Below, piece after piece: positions 47,181 through 56,002 of a stretch of DNA of 64,000 nucleotides (positions are counted from its first letter, which is position 1; each line of letters starts with the position of its first letter). The translations under genes were made by a program, and so were the position numbers. The notes under the pieces are model-generated. The model did not search any database, had not been told where the DNA came from, and saw only the letters and a list, made by a program, of their open reading frames with translations. Source of the DNA: Rhizobium sp. P38BS-XIX (GTDB lineage Bacteria; Pseudomonadota; Alphaproteobacteria; Rhizobiales; Rhizobiaceae). The DNA lies in contig NZ_JABAIJ010000001.1 in assembly GCF_012641435.1 (NCBI RefSeq), forward strand, positions 682,001 to 746,000, read 5' to 3'.

Positions 47181-47945
47181 ATGCGTATACTTCTGACCAA
47201 TGACGACGGCATCCACGCCGAAGGACTGGCTGCATTGGAGCGCATTGCCCGAACCTTGTCTGATGACGTCTGGGTTGTTGCGCCTGAGACGGACCAAAGC
47301 GGCCTTGCTCACTCGCTCAGCCTGTCGGAGCCTTTGCGCATGCGCAAAGTGTCCGAAAAGCATTATGCGCTTCGGGGAACGCCGACCGATTGCGTTATCA
47401 TGGCTATCCGCCAGGTTCTGGACAGGAAGCCGGATCTCATTCTGTCCGGCGTCAACTCCGGTTCGAACGTCGCGGACGACGTGACCTATTCCGGAACCAT
47501 CGCCGGTGCGATCGAGGGAACGCTGCAGGGCGTGCGGTCATTCGCGCTAAGCCAGGCCTATGTCTACGACAACGGCTCGCGGGTCGTTCCATGGGAGGTG
47601 GTCGAGACCCATGCGGCCGCCCTTATCGGCAAGCTCATCAATGTCGATTTGCCCGACGGCACCTTTCTCAATCTGAACTTCCCCAACTGCCGCCCGGATG
47701 AGGTCGCAGGCACGGAAGTGACCGCACAGGGCAATCTCGCCTTCAATGTGCAGGTCGAGGAGCGTGCAGATGGCCGCGGCTTCCCGTACTACTGGCTTCG
47801 CTTTGGCGAACGCAACGGTATCTTCCGTCCGGGGACCGATATTCAGGCACTGAAACAAAATCGCATTTCGGTAACGCCTTTGAAACTCGATTTGACGGAT
47901 TATTCGGCGCAGGACCGCGTGGCGCGGGCGCTCGGTATGGAGTAG
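47181..47945 (+). CDS. surE: 5'/3'-nucleotidase SurE
   Basis: 254 residues. Metal-dependent nucleotidase; [15 protein letters not shown] supplies the Asp-Asp metal site and [13 protein letters not shown] the Ser/Asn ligands. The gene order serS-surE-pcm is conserved in alphaproteobacteria and is a stationary-phase survival cluster in other bacteria. The pcm TTG starts 4 bp after its stop. Confidence 0.96.
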   Translation: MRILLTNDDGIHAEGLAALERIARTLSDDVWVVAPETDQSGLAHSLSLSEPLRMRKVSEKHYALRGTPTDCVIMAIRQVLDRKPDLILSGVNSGSNVADDVTYSGTIAGAIEGTLQGVRSFALSQAYVYDNGSRVVPWEVVETHAAALIGKLINVDLPDGTFLNLNFPNCRPDEVAGTEVTAQGNLAFNVQVEERADGRGFPYYWLRFGERNGIFRPGTDIQALKQNRISVTPLKLDLTDYSAQDRVARALGME

Positions 47946-47949
47946 CGGA

Positions 47950-48603
47950 TTGACACCTCGCTTGGTGGAAAAGGAAGGCTTTGCTGCCGTCGTTCTGCGG
48001 CTGCGGGCGGAAGGCATTTTGGATATCGATCTGATGACGGCGGTCGAGCAGACGCCGCGCTTGCCTTTCGTGCCGGCTCAATTTGTCGACGATGCCTATT
48101 CCAGCCGCACCATACCCATCGAGTGCGGCGCCTTCATGGAAGGCATGGACCTCGTCGTTCGCATTCTCCACGGCCTCAAGATCAAGCCGGGACACAGGGT
48201 TCTTGAAATCGGCACCGGCAGCGGCTTCACAGCGGCAGTGATGGGCCGAATCGTCGAGCGCGTCCTGACCGTCGATCGGTATAAAACGCTGACGACGATG
48301 GCGCAGCAGCGCATGGATAGTCTCGGTCTGCGCAATGTCATCATCCGTCAAGCCGATGGAAGCGCCGGGCTGCAGGGTGAGGGCACTTTCGATCGCATCC
48401 TGGTCACGGCCGCCTTCACCACCATGCCGCGCTTCTATGCCGAGCAGCTGGTTTCGGGCGGCTCGATGATAGCCCCACTGATTATCGATGAGCACACGTG
48501 CCGCCTTGTGCGCCTGACCAAGACCGGCAGCCGCTTCGAGCGCGAGGAACTCTTCGAAGTTCCATATCAGCCCATCGTGCCGCTGCTCGCCTCCTATCTT
48601 TGA
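47950..48603 (+). CDS. pcm: Protein-L-isoaspartate O-methyltransferase
   Basis: 217 residues. Repairs isoaspartyl residues with SAM. SAM motif I is VLEIGTGSGFTAAV; FVPAQFVDDAY and RTIPIECGAFMEG occupy the substrate loop; FDRILVTAAFTTMP is post-motif. The start is TTG 47950, for which GGAG inside the surE end gives the ribosome site, so translation is coupled to surE. A terminator closes the serS-surE-pcm unit at 48659. Confidence 0.92.
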   Translation: MTPRLVEKEGFAAVVLRLRAEGILDIDLMTAVEQTPRLPFVPAQFVDDAYSSRTIPIECGAFMEGMDLVVRILHGLKIKPGHRVLEIGTGSGFTAAVMGRIVERVLTVDRYKTLTTMAQQRMDSLGLRNVIIRQADGSAGLQGEGTFDRILVTAAFTTMPRFYAEQLVSGGSMIAPLIIDEHTCRLVRLTKTGSRFEREELFEVPYQPIVPLLASYL

Positions 48604-48618
48604 GGCTCAATTCGGGCT

Positions 48619-48659
48619 GAAGCCCTTGAAACACGGGGTTTCAAGGCCGCTTCATTTTT
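48619..48659 (+). terminator. Intrinsic terminator after pcm
   Basis: GAAGC-CCTTGAAA pairs with TTTCAAGG-CC-GCTTC (two-base bulge) and is followed by ATTTTTC. Confidence 0.85.
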
Positions 48660-48773
48660 CTATGGTTAGCAATTCCTCAAAAAAACACATGCGACACCAG
48701 TGCTTTAACCGCATGGTAAGATTAACGCGCTTTAATCGACCCCATAATCGGTTGCGTCTAAGTGGGTCGAGTC

Positions 48774-50453
48774 ATGGGTTTCAGTCTTTCTTCAAACTTC
48801 GGTAAATCGGCAGGGAAAGTCGTGGTGGCCGTCCTCCTGGCGAGCACCGCGACGGCTTGTAGTTCAGACACGACCCGCTTCAGCGGGCTCTTCTCTAAAA
48901 ACACGGACAATGTGACGACCGGTTCTATCAACCGGCGCAGTCTCAATGGTCCGGATGGCGATCCGGTGCCGCGCGCCGATGTCGCTCAGGCCGGCGGTTA
49001 CGCTCAGCAGGACTATTCGCAGCAGAGCGCTCCGGTTTCGCAACCCTATCCGAATTCGCCGGCTCGTTATAATCCGTCCTACTCCAGCGCCCGCACATCC
49101 GCCGCCCCCGTTGCGATCCAGCGGTCCGAGCTTGCTCCTCCCGGCGCATCTGCCGAGGTTTCTCGTCCGCGCAATGTCTCGCGGGCGGAAAATGAGGCGC
49201 TCGCTCAGCCGTTCCCATCCTCGCATGGCAACGCCTCGCGCAATGCTCCCGCGCTCGCCCCTGACAATCTGTCGACCGGTACGATCAAGACTGCCGCTGC
49301 AACGCCGCAGATGTCGCCGGGTTGGACGACCGTCAATGCACCGAGCGTCACGTTGCGCCAGGGTGAAAACGTTGCGCTGCTCGCACGTCGCTATGGCGTT
49401 CCTGAAAAGGAAGTTTTGCGGGCCAACGGGCTTCGCAATGGTGCGGCCGCTCAGCCTGGCCAGCAGATCATCATCCCGACGATGAACGGTGCTAGTGCAT
49501 CGAGCCCGGCAAAGATGGCTTCCGAAGCGACCGATCTCTCGAAAGGTGGCAAGATGCCCGGCCCGGCAAAGGCGCCGCAGCAAGAAGCGCTCGCGCTGCC
49601 TTCCGGCGGTCAGATGCGCGGCAAGTCGCAGGCCGGCCTTGCGGACCCGAACAAGCTCGCTGCCGGTAACGGCAAAGGCCCAGGCCCGAAAGGCACCTAT
49701 GTCGTCAAGCCGGGTGACTCCCTTGCGAAAATTGCCAAGGAAAGCGGCGTATCGGTTGCCGAATTGAAGCATGCCAACGGCATGAAGGCTGGTGACGGTG
49801 TTCGCATCGGTCAGGCTCTGGTGCTGCCGCACAGCGCGGTTGCCGCTGCAGATCCGGTAAAGACGGCATCTATCGAGCCGCAGAAGGTTTCCGCCAAGCC
49901 GGGCGCCATCCCGGCCGCAGAACCTGCCACCGCCAAGCAGGCACCAAAAGTCGCCGCCCACGCGGATGCTCAGACGGATGGCGCAAAGCCGCAGGTGGTC
50001 GCCTCGGCATCGCCAAGCCAGTCCATCAACGACGCTGCCAAGTCCGATGCTCAGGCTGATGCGCCCGAAGCAACCGGCATCGGCAAATATCGCTGGCCGG
50101 TTCGCGGCGCGGTCATTGCCGGTTACGGCGCCAACGTCAATGGCAGCCGCAACGACGGTATCGATATCTCCGTTCCCGAGGGCACGCCGGTCAAGGCTGC
50201 CGAGAACGGCGTCGTCATCTATGCCGGCAACGGTCTGAAGGAGCTTGGCAACACGGTTCTGGTTCGCCACGACGACGGCACGGTCACGGTCTACGGCCAT
50301 GCCGATGCGCTGAGCGTGACGCGCGGCCAGAAGGTTCAACGTGGCCAGACGCTCGCAACCTCGGGCATGAGCGGCAATGTCAGCCAGCCGCAGCTGCACT
50401 TCGAAGTCCGTAAGAATTCGGCTCCGATCAACCCAATGACGTTCCTTGAATAG
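48774..50453 (+). CDS. NlpD-like lipoprotein: two LysM domains and a degenerate LytM domain
   Basis: 559 residues. A signal segment ending STATACSS suggests a lipoprotein with a non-ideal lipobox. LysM domains lie at about 186-235 (LRQGENVALLARRYGVPEKE) and 306-352 (VVKPGDSLAKIAKESGVSVA); a LytM/M23 domain at about 439-559. Two zinc ligands of active M23 peptidases are changed: the usual HxGxD reads NDGID and HLHFEV reads QLHFEV, as in E. coli NlpD. It is therefore probably an activator of cell-wall amidases at the septum, not a peptidase. ATG 48774; GTG 48762 is also in frame. Confidence 0.88.
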   Translation: MGFSLSSNFGKSAGKVVVAVLLASTATACSSDTTRFSGLFSKNTDNVTTGSINRRSLNGPDGDPVPRADVAQAGGYAQQDYSQQSAPVSQPYPNSPARYNPSYSSARTSAAPVAIQRSELAPPGASAEVSRPRNVSRAENEALAQPFPSSHGNASRNAPALAPDNLSTGTIKTAAATPQMSPGWTTVNAPSVTLRQGENVALLARRYGVPEKEVLRANGLRNGAAAQPGQQIIIPTMNGASASSPAKMASEATDLSKGGKMPGPAKAPQQEALALPSGGQMRGKSQAGLADPNKLAAGNGKGPGPKGTYVVKPGDSLAKIAKESGVSVAELKHANGMKAGDGVRIGQALVLPHSAVAAADPVKTASIEPQKVSAKPGAIPAAEPATAKQAPKVAAHADAQTDGAKPQVVASASPSQSINDAAKSDAQADAPEATGIGKYRWPVRGAVIAGYGANVNGSRNDGIDISVPEGTPVKAAENGVVIYAGNGLKELGNTVLVRHDDGTVTVYGHADALSVTRGQKVQRGQTLATSGMSGNVSQPQLHFEVRKNSAPINPMTFLE

Positions 50454-50476
50454 GTTTTGCGTCTCAAGGACTCTGC

Positions 50477-50504
50477 AAAAAGCCCGGCGATGACCGGGCT
50501 TTTT
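50477..50504. terminator. Bidirectional terminator
   Basis: AAAAAGCCCGG pairs perfectly with CCGGGCTTTTT across CGATGA, giving a T-run on both strands between the convergent NlpD-like and DUF815 genes. Confidence 0.93.
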
Positions 50505-50530
50505 GTCGTTTTAGAACAGAGGCTGGCAGA

Positions 50531-51403
50531 TCAGTCCCGATCGACGACGATGCGCAACCGTCCGGCGAGATCCTGGATATACTGCCAGGCCACGCGGCCC
50601 GAACGCGCGCCGCGCGTCGTTGCCCAGGCCAATGCCTCGTGATGCATCTGGGCGCGGTCGAACTCGAACTTGAAGTGATCGGCATAGGCATCGATCATCT
50701 GCAGATAGTCTTCCTGACTGCACTTGTGGAAGCCGAGCCACAGGCCGAAGCGATCGGAAAGCGAAACCTTCTCCTCCACCGCTTCGGACGGGTTGATCGC
50801 CGTCGACTGCTCGTTTTCCATCATATGTCTTGGCAGCAGGTGGCGGCGGTTCGATGTTGCGTAGAACAGCACATTGTCCGGACGTCCCTCGACGCCACCG
50901 TCCAGCGCCGCCTTCAGCGACTTGTAGGCGGTATCGTCATGGTCGAAAGACAGGTCGTCGCAGAAGATGATGATACGATGCGGCGCGGCTTTCAGAATAT
51001 CGAGCAACACCGGCAGGGAGGAGATATCCTCGCGATGCACCTCGATCAGCTTCAGCGATACGCCGGTGGCGCGGCGCACATCCTCATGCACCGCCTTGAC
51101 CAGCGAGGATTTGCCCATGCCGCGTGCGCCCCAGAGCAACACGTTGTTGGCGGCAAATCCTTCGGTAAAGCGGAGCGTGTTTTCGTGCAGAATATCGCGC
51201 ACGTGATCGACGCCGCGAATAAGGGTGAGTGCGACGCGGTTCGGCCGCGGAACGGGCTGCAAATGCAGCCGGGCAGGAGCCCAGACAAAGCAGTCGGCGG
51301 CGTTCCAGTCGTTGACAGCCGGAGCAGGCCCGGCCAGCCGTTCGACGGCGGCTGCAAGGCGACGGACTTCGGCAAGGATCAGGGCGTTTTGGTCTTCAGT
51401 CAC
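50531..51403 (-). CDS. DUF815 AAA-type ATPase
   Basis: 290 residues. P-loop GARGMGKSSLVKAVH near residue 95 and Walker B IIIFCDDLSF make it a P-loop NTPase of the DUF815 family; NVLFYATSNRRHLLPR is the sensor region. Function unknown. The GTG start at 51403 has a perfect AGGAGG 5 bases upstream; the longer frame from 51466 would bury this site. It is transcribed away from yajC. Confidence 0.87.
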   Translation of the reverse strand: MTEDQNALILAEVRRLAAAVERLAGPAPAVNDWNAADCFVWAPARLHLQPVPRPNRVALTLIRGVDHVRDILHENTLRFTEGFAANNVLLWGARGMGKSSLVKAVHEDVRRATGVSLKLIEVHREDISSLPVLLDILKAAPHRIIIFCDDLSFDHDDTAYKSLKAALDGGVEGRPDNVLFYATSNRRHLLPRHMMENEQSTAINPSEAVEEKVSLSDRFGLWLGFHKCSQEDYLQMIDAYADHFKFEFDRAQMHHEALAWATTRGARSGRVAWQYIQDLAGRLRIVVDRD

Positions 51404-51609
51404 CGTTTCCTCCTGAATATTGAACAAGAAAGTCGTAAAATGCGCGCGCTGTTTGCCGGGTATCATGCTCCTTCGGGGGCTGAAAGGCTAAGAGGCCGGG
51501 AAAACGGTACGGTTGACGGCTGTTTTTGTTGCATTCGCCATGCGCGTAACTATATTCCGGCCACCTGACGCGGAGCCCCGTTCCCGCAGGGAGTTCAAGG
51601 GAGTTCTCG

Positions 51610-51957
51610 ATGTTTATCACCAACGCATATGCGCAGAGCGCGACAGATTCGGCCGCGAGTGCCTTCGGCGGTTCCGGCTTTGAAATGATCATCCTGTTTG
51701 TGCCGCTGATGGTCGTTTGGTATTTCCTCCTCATCCGTCCGCAGCGCGCGCAGGCGAAGAAGCGCGACGAGGTCCTGAAGAATATCCGTCGCGGCGACCA
51801 GATCGTTACCAGCGGTATCGTCGGCAAGGTGACGAAGGTCATCGACGACAAAGAACTCGAAGTTGAAATCGCTGATGGTGTCCGTATCCGTGTTGTCCGC
51901 AGCGCGATTTCCGAAGTTCGCGTCAAGGGTGAACCGGTCAAGGCTGACGCTGCGTAA
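51610..51957 (+). CDS. yajC: Preprotein translocase accessory subunit YajC
   Basis: 115 residues. One membrane helix (about 25-43: MIILFVPLMVVWYFLLIRPQ) with the conserved RPQRAQAKKRDEVLKNIRRG and the cytoplasmic GDQIVTSGIVGKVTKV domain. Part of the SecDF-YajC complex that assists Sec export and membrane insertion. Located 158 bp before secDF, with a structured leader between. Confidence 0.95.
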   Translation: MFITNAYAQSATDSAASAFGGSGFEMIILFVPLMVVWYFLLIRPQRAQAKKRDEVLKNIRRGDQIVTSGIVGKVTKVIDDKELEVEIADGVRIRVVRSAISEVRVKGEPVKADAA

Positions 51958-52048
51958 GCTTCCGACGCCTATGCAGCTCGTCTGACGCGCGCAGGTTCTC
52001 GAAAATCGGGATCGACTTTCTTGCAGGACTGTGCGCAAATTCAAGGTG

Positions 52049-52095
52049 TTACTGCGCCCTCCGCAATCCTTACGGAAAGCAGGGCGCAGTAAGGA
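52049..52095 (+). promoter_or_regulatory. Structured leader of secDF with mutually exclusive pairings
   Basis: TTACTGCGCCCT (52049-52060) pairs perfectly with AGGGCGCAGTAA (52081-52092) over a 20-base loop. Inside the loop TCCTTAC (52067-52073) is perfectly complementary to GTAAGGA (52089-52095), which overlaps the 3' stem arm, so both pairings cannot form at once. No T-run follows. The element ends 20 bp before the secDF ATG and could tune translation or mRNA processing. Confidence 0.55.
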
Positions 52096-52115
52096 AGCCC
52101 AAATTCGAGAGAGCG

Positions 52116-54659
52116 ATGCTGCACGTCTCCTGGTGGAAGACCACCCTGATCTGGTTCGCCGTTCTCCTGAGCGTGCTTCTTGCCGTTCCCAATCTATTGG
52201 GAGAACGAGCGCTTTCCTCCCTTCCTTCCTGGTGGGCGAATAGAAAGATCGAGCTTGGGCTCGACCTGCGCGGCGGCTCGCATCTTTTGCTGAAGATCGA
52301 GCGAGACGACATCGAGAAGGATCGCCTCGAAACGATCGTCGGCGATATCGGAACCCGCTTGCGTACCGTCAATGTTGCCTATTCCGGCCTGACGGGCACC
52401 GGCCGCAAGATCCAGCTTCGCATCAACGATCCCGCGCAGCTTCAGGCCGCACTGACGGCGTTGCGACCGTTGACTTCGGGCTCGGAAAAACCCGTTGTGA
52501 CCCTCTCGCAGGGTGAAAACGGTGCGATGACCTTCGATATCACGGATTCGGATATCGATAGCCATCTGTCTTCCGCTGTCGTTCGGTCGATCAAGGTGAT
52601 CCGCAATCGTATCGCACAGCTCGGCGTGGATGATGCTCTGATCCGCAGACAGGGGAGCGATCGCATCATCGTTCAGGTTCCGGATCTCGCCGATCCCCAG
52701 CGGCTGAAGAACCTTCTTGGCCAACCGGCGAAGCTCAGCTTTCATCTTGTCGACCAATCGATGACTGTTCAGGACGCCATGAACGGCCGCCCGCCCGCAG
52801 GCAGCGACGTCATGTTTTCCGAGGACGATCCGCCGGTCGGCTACCTCGTCCAGCGCCAGCCCATCCTTTCGAACGTGGATTTCGCCGGCGCTTCCGCCGC
52901 CGTCAACAGCCAGAACAGCGACGGAACGGTTTCCACCAAGCTGACACCGGAAGCAACGCATCGCTTTGCGCAGACGACGGCAAGCAATCTCGGGCGGGTC
53001 ATCGTCGTCGTTCTTGACGATCAGGTCTTGTCCGCCGCATCGCTGAAAACCGTCATCGCGACCGGTGAAGTCGATATTCCAGGCGATTTCACCGCGCAGG
53101 GCGCGCAGGATCTTGCCGTCATGATCAAGAGCGGGCCTCTGCCGGCAACGCTGACGACGGTGGAAGAGCGCACCATACAGCCCGGCCTTGGTGGCGAGAC
53201 GGCTCGCTATGGCATCATTGCCTGCATCGCAGCCGCCATTTTCGTGACGATATTGATGATCGGCTTCTATCGCTTGCTCGGGATAGCGGCTGCCATCGCA
53301 CTGATCGTCAACATCGTCATGGTCGTCGCGATCATGGGATTGCTGGGTATCGCGCTGACCCTGCCGGGTGTCGCCGCAATCGTCCTGATCATCGGCATCG
53401 GGCTCGACGCTCTCGTCCTGATTTACGAGCGCGTGCGTGAGGAGGAGAAAAAGACCCATCTTCTCGTCGATGCGCTGCGCCACGGCTTCAACAGGGCGGC
53501 CGCTACGGTCGCTGACGCCAATATTACCGTGCTCATCGTCGCCGCCATTCTGTTTTATATCAGCAGCGGCGCGGTTCGCGGTTTTGCCGCGACGCTGATC
53601 GTCGGCGTCTTCACCACATTCTTCACGTCCTGCTTCGTGACGCGATCGATCATCAATATGTGGATCTCGCGGCGCAAACCGCGCACGCTGCTCGTGGGTG
53701 TCCGCAGCGGCATTTTCGATAACGCCAATATCCGGTTCATGGGGATCCGCCGCTATACGTTTACGGTATCGGCAGCTCTGTCGGTCGCGACGCTTCTAGC
53801 GTTTGCGACGATCGGGATGCATCTCGGCATCGATTTTGTCGGCGGCTCCATCATCGAAGTCCGCGCCAAACAGGGCGTTGCCGACCCGGCCAATATCGAG
53901 ACCCGCCTTCAGGATGTCATTCCCGGTGACGTGCAGGTCGAGCGGCTGGCCGATCGCCTGGGCGCGCGTATCCGTGTCCACGCCCAGGAGGGCGGTGAGA
54001 ACGCGGAGCAATCCGCCGTAACCCTCGTACGCGAAGAGCTGAGCAAGGATTACGACTTTTCACGCGTCGAAGTGGTCGGGCCGTCCGTGTCCGGTGAGAT
54101 CACCACGACGGCCTCGCTCGCGGTTCTGGCGGCGCTCGTGGCGATTCTTCTCTACATCTGGCTGCGGTTCGAGTGGCAGTTTGCCGTCGGCGCGATTATC
54201 GCAACGCTGCACGACGTCATCCTCACGCTCGGCCTTTTCGTTCTTACCGGCATGGAATTCAACATGACCGGCATCGCCGCCATTTTGACGATTGTCGGCT
54301 ATTCCCTGAACGATACCGTTGTGGTCTATGACCGCATGCGCGGAAACCTCAAGCGCTACTCGCAGATGCCGCTCCCGATCCTGATTGATGCCTCCATCAA
54401 TCAGACACTATCGCGGACCATACTGACATCGGCGACGACACTGCTTGCGCTGCTCGCACTTTATATCTTTGGCGGCGAAGTGATCCGTGCGTTCACCTTC
54501 GTGCTGCTTTTTGGTGTCGCGGTCGGCACTTTTTCGTCGATTTATATTGCGGCGCCCGTGCTGATCCTGTTCAAGCTGCGTCCGGACAAGTTCCAGACCG
54601 GCGGCGAAAGCAATGGGCCCGCGGCCGGTGACATTCAGTCAGGCAAACCAGCGGTGTGA
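52116..54659 (+). CDS. secDF: Fused protein translocase subunit SecD-SecF
   Basis: 847 residues. SecD and SecF, separate in E. coli, are one chain here. SecD half: WWANRKIELGLDLRGGSHLL, a large periplasmic P1 domain and six helices with TLPGVAAIVLIIGIGLDALV. SecF half from about residue 540: FMGIRRYTFTVSA, GIDFVGGSIIEVR, and NDTVVVYDRMRGNL with RTILTSATTLLALL. It uses the proton gradient to pull secreted proteins from the Sec channel. ATG 52116 follows GAGAGAG. The downstream gene starts 4 bp after its stop. Confidence 0.96.
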   Translation: MLHVSWWKTTLIWFAVLLSVLLAVPNLLGERALSSLPSWWANRKIELGLDLRGGSHLLLKIERDDIEKDRLETIVGDIGTRLRTVNVAYSGLTGTGRKIQLRINDPAQLQAALTALRPLTSGSEKPVVTLSQGENGAMTFDITDSDIDSHLSSAVVRSIKVIRNRIAQLGVDDALIRRQGSDRIIVQVPDLADPQRLKNLLGQPAKLSFHLVDQSMTVQDAMNGRPPAGSDVMFSEDDPPVGYLVQRQPILSNVDFAGASAAVNSQNSDGTVSTKLTPEATHRFAQTTASNLGRVIVVVLDDQVLSAASLKTVIATGEVDIPGDFTAQGAQDLAVMIKSGPLPATLTTVEERTIQPGLGGETARYGIIACIAAAIFVTILMIGFYRLLGIAAAIALIVNIVMVVAIMGLLGIALTLPGVAAIVLIIGIGLDALVLIYERVREEEKKTHLLVDALRHGFNRAAATVADANITVLIVAAILFYISSGAVRGFAATLIVGVFTTFFTSCFVTRSIINMWISRRKPRTLLVGVRSGIFDNANIRFMGIRRYTFTVSAALSVATLLAFATIGMHLGIDFVGGSIIEVRAKQGVADPANIETRLQDVIPGDVQVERLADRLGARIRVHAQEGGENAEQSAVTLVREELSKDYDFSRVEVVGPSVSGEITTTASLAVLAALVAILLYIWLRFEWQFAVGAIIATLHDVILTLGLFVLTGMEFNMTGIAAILTIVGYSLNDTVVVYDRMRGNLKRYSQMPLPILIDASINQTLSRTILTSATTLLALLALYIFGGEVIRAFTFVLLFGVAVGTFSSIYIAAPVLILFKLRPDKFQTGGESNGPAAGDIQSGKPAV

Positions 54660-54663
54660 TACA

Positions 54664-55050
54664 TTGGCTAAAGGAATAGAAATCCGTAACGCGCATTTTC
54701 CGGGTCGCGCACCGATCGACGCTTACGGCAACGGCGGCTTCCGCTTTGCCGATATGTCGCATCGCGGTTCGCTGCTGTGCTTGCCTTCGGGCATCTATGG
54801 TTGGGACATGCTGCAGGGCGATGCACTGACGCCGGATCGCTTCCAGAGGGTTCTCGACGAGGCGGCGGAGATCGAAGTGCTGCTTGTCGGTACCGGCACG
54901 GAGCTGCGTCCGCTGCCCGCGGAGTTGAAGGCTGTTCTGCGAGGCAAGCAGATTTCGTCGGACCCGATGAGCACCGGCGCAGCTGTGCGGACCTTCAACA
55001 TCATGCTCGCCGAATCGCGTGCCGTTGCTGCGGCGCTGATCGCCGTCTGA
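54664..55050 (+). CDS. Mth938-domain (DUF498) protein, NDUFAF3-like
   Basis: 128 residues. ISAYGNGGF-type core is seen as APIDAYGNGGFRFADMSHRG, followed by LLVGTGTELRPLP and ISSDPMSTGAAVRTFNIMLA, the hallmark of the Mth938 fold. The human member NDUFAF3 is a mitochondrial complex I assembly factor. The TTG start at 54664 is 4 bp from the secDF stop, so co-translation with secDF is likely. The bacterial role is not established; membrane-complex assembly is an inference from the human relative and this position. Confidence 0.82.
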   Translation: MAKGIEIRNAHFPGRAPIDAYGNGGFRFADMSHRGSLLCLPSGIYGWDMLQGDALTPDRFQRVLDEAAEIEVLLVGTGTELRPLPAELKAVLRGKQISSDPMSTGAAVRTFNIMLAESRAVAAALIAV

Positions 55051-55065
55051 TTTTGGATCCCATCT

Positions 55066-55926
55066 ATGACGACGACCGCCGCGCCCCGAAGCAATCGGGA
55101 CATCTGCCTTGCCACGCTGCGCGACACAGATCGCGATCGCTATCTCGCATGCCTGCTTGCACCTGAAGAGAAACGCCCGGCGCTTGCCGCGCTCTATGCC
55201 TTCAATGCCGAACTGGCGCGTGTGCGCGATCTCGTGCACGAGCCGTTGCCTGGCGAGGTGCGGATGCAGTATTGGCGCGATCTTCTGGAAGGGCAGGCGC
55301 ACGGATCAAGCGAAGCCAATCCCATTGCCTCCGAGCTTCTGACGGCAATCGAGCAATATCGTTTGCCGCGACAGACGCTGATCGACATGATCGACGCGCG
55401 CATCTTCGATCTCTATGACGATCCGATGGAGACCCGCGGCAATCTGGAGGGCTATGCCGGTGAAACGGCATCTGCGCTTATCCAGCTTGCAAGTCTTGTC
55501 CTGTCTCCGGAAGAGGCGAAGCAGTCCGCCGAGGCTGCAGGCCATGCCGGCGTTGCGCAGGCCATTGCCGGGCTGCTGTTGCTGATGCCCCTTAATCGCC
55601 ATCGCGGGCAGCTCTACCTGCCGGTGGAAATCCTGGCGGCAACGGGTCTCGATCGCGATGCGTTTCTGGCTGGCGAGGATCGTCCGCGGATTTCAGCCGC
55701 AATCGAGGCATTTGCCGGCCTTGGCCGCGAGCATCTGGCCAAGGCGAGGGCGGCAGGCAGCATACCTGCTCAGGTTTTTGCAGCTTTTCTGCCGGCCACC
55801 TTGGCTGAACCTATTCTCAAAAAGGCGCAGGCGCTCGGAGCAGGGCTTTTTGACCGTTCCCTGGCTCTACCGCAATGGCGCCGGCAGATGCGCATGGCGC
55901 TGGCCTCTATTACAAAGAAAATCTAA
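55066..55926 (+). CDS. Phytoene/squalene synthase-family protein, NDUFAF6-like
   Basis: 286 residues. All-helical isoprenoid-synthase fold: LAALYAFNAELARVRDLVHE, MQYWRDLLEG, MIDARIFDLYDDP and YAGETASALIQLA. The aspartate-rich DxxxD catalytic motifs of true squalene synthases are mostly absent (DLYDDP remains), as in NDUFAF6, another mitochondrial complex I assembly factor. No carotenoid or hopanoid gene is near. It follows the NDUFAF3-like gene by 15 bp. A non-catalytic role is more likely than terpenoid synthesis. Confidence 0.8.
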   Translation: MTTTAAPRSNRDICLATLRDTDRDRYLACLLAPEEKRPALAALYAFNAELARVRDLVHEPLPGEVRMQYWRDLLEGQAHGSSEANPIASELLTAIEQYRLPRQTLIDMIDARIFDLYDDPMETRGNLEGYAGETASALIQLASLVLSPEEAKQSAEAAGHAGVAQAIAGLLLLMPLNRHRGQLYLPVEILAATGLDRDAFLAGEDRPRISAAIEAFAGLGREHLAKARAAGSIPAQVFAAFLPATLAEPILKKAQALGAGLFDRSLALPQWRRQMRMALASITKKI

Positions 55927-56002
55927 AATACGACACGCTCGCGCAAGTCTCGGCGTATAGGGAGATGGCGGGCACTTGATTTGCATTTCTGGGGGATCTG
56001 CC

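Noticed and set aside
55066..55926. Carotenoid or hopanoid biosynthesis gene
   Set aside because: Asp-rich catalytic motifs are incomplete and no terpenoid pathway genes are adjacent; the secDF context suggests an assembly factor.
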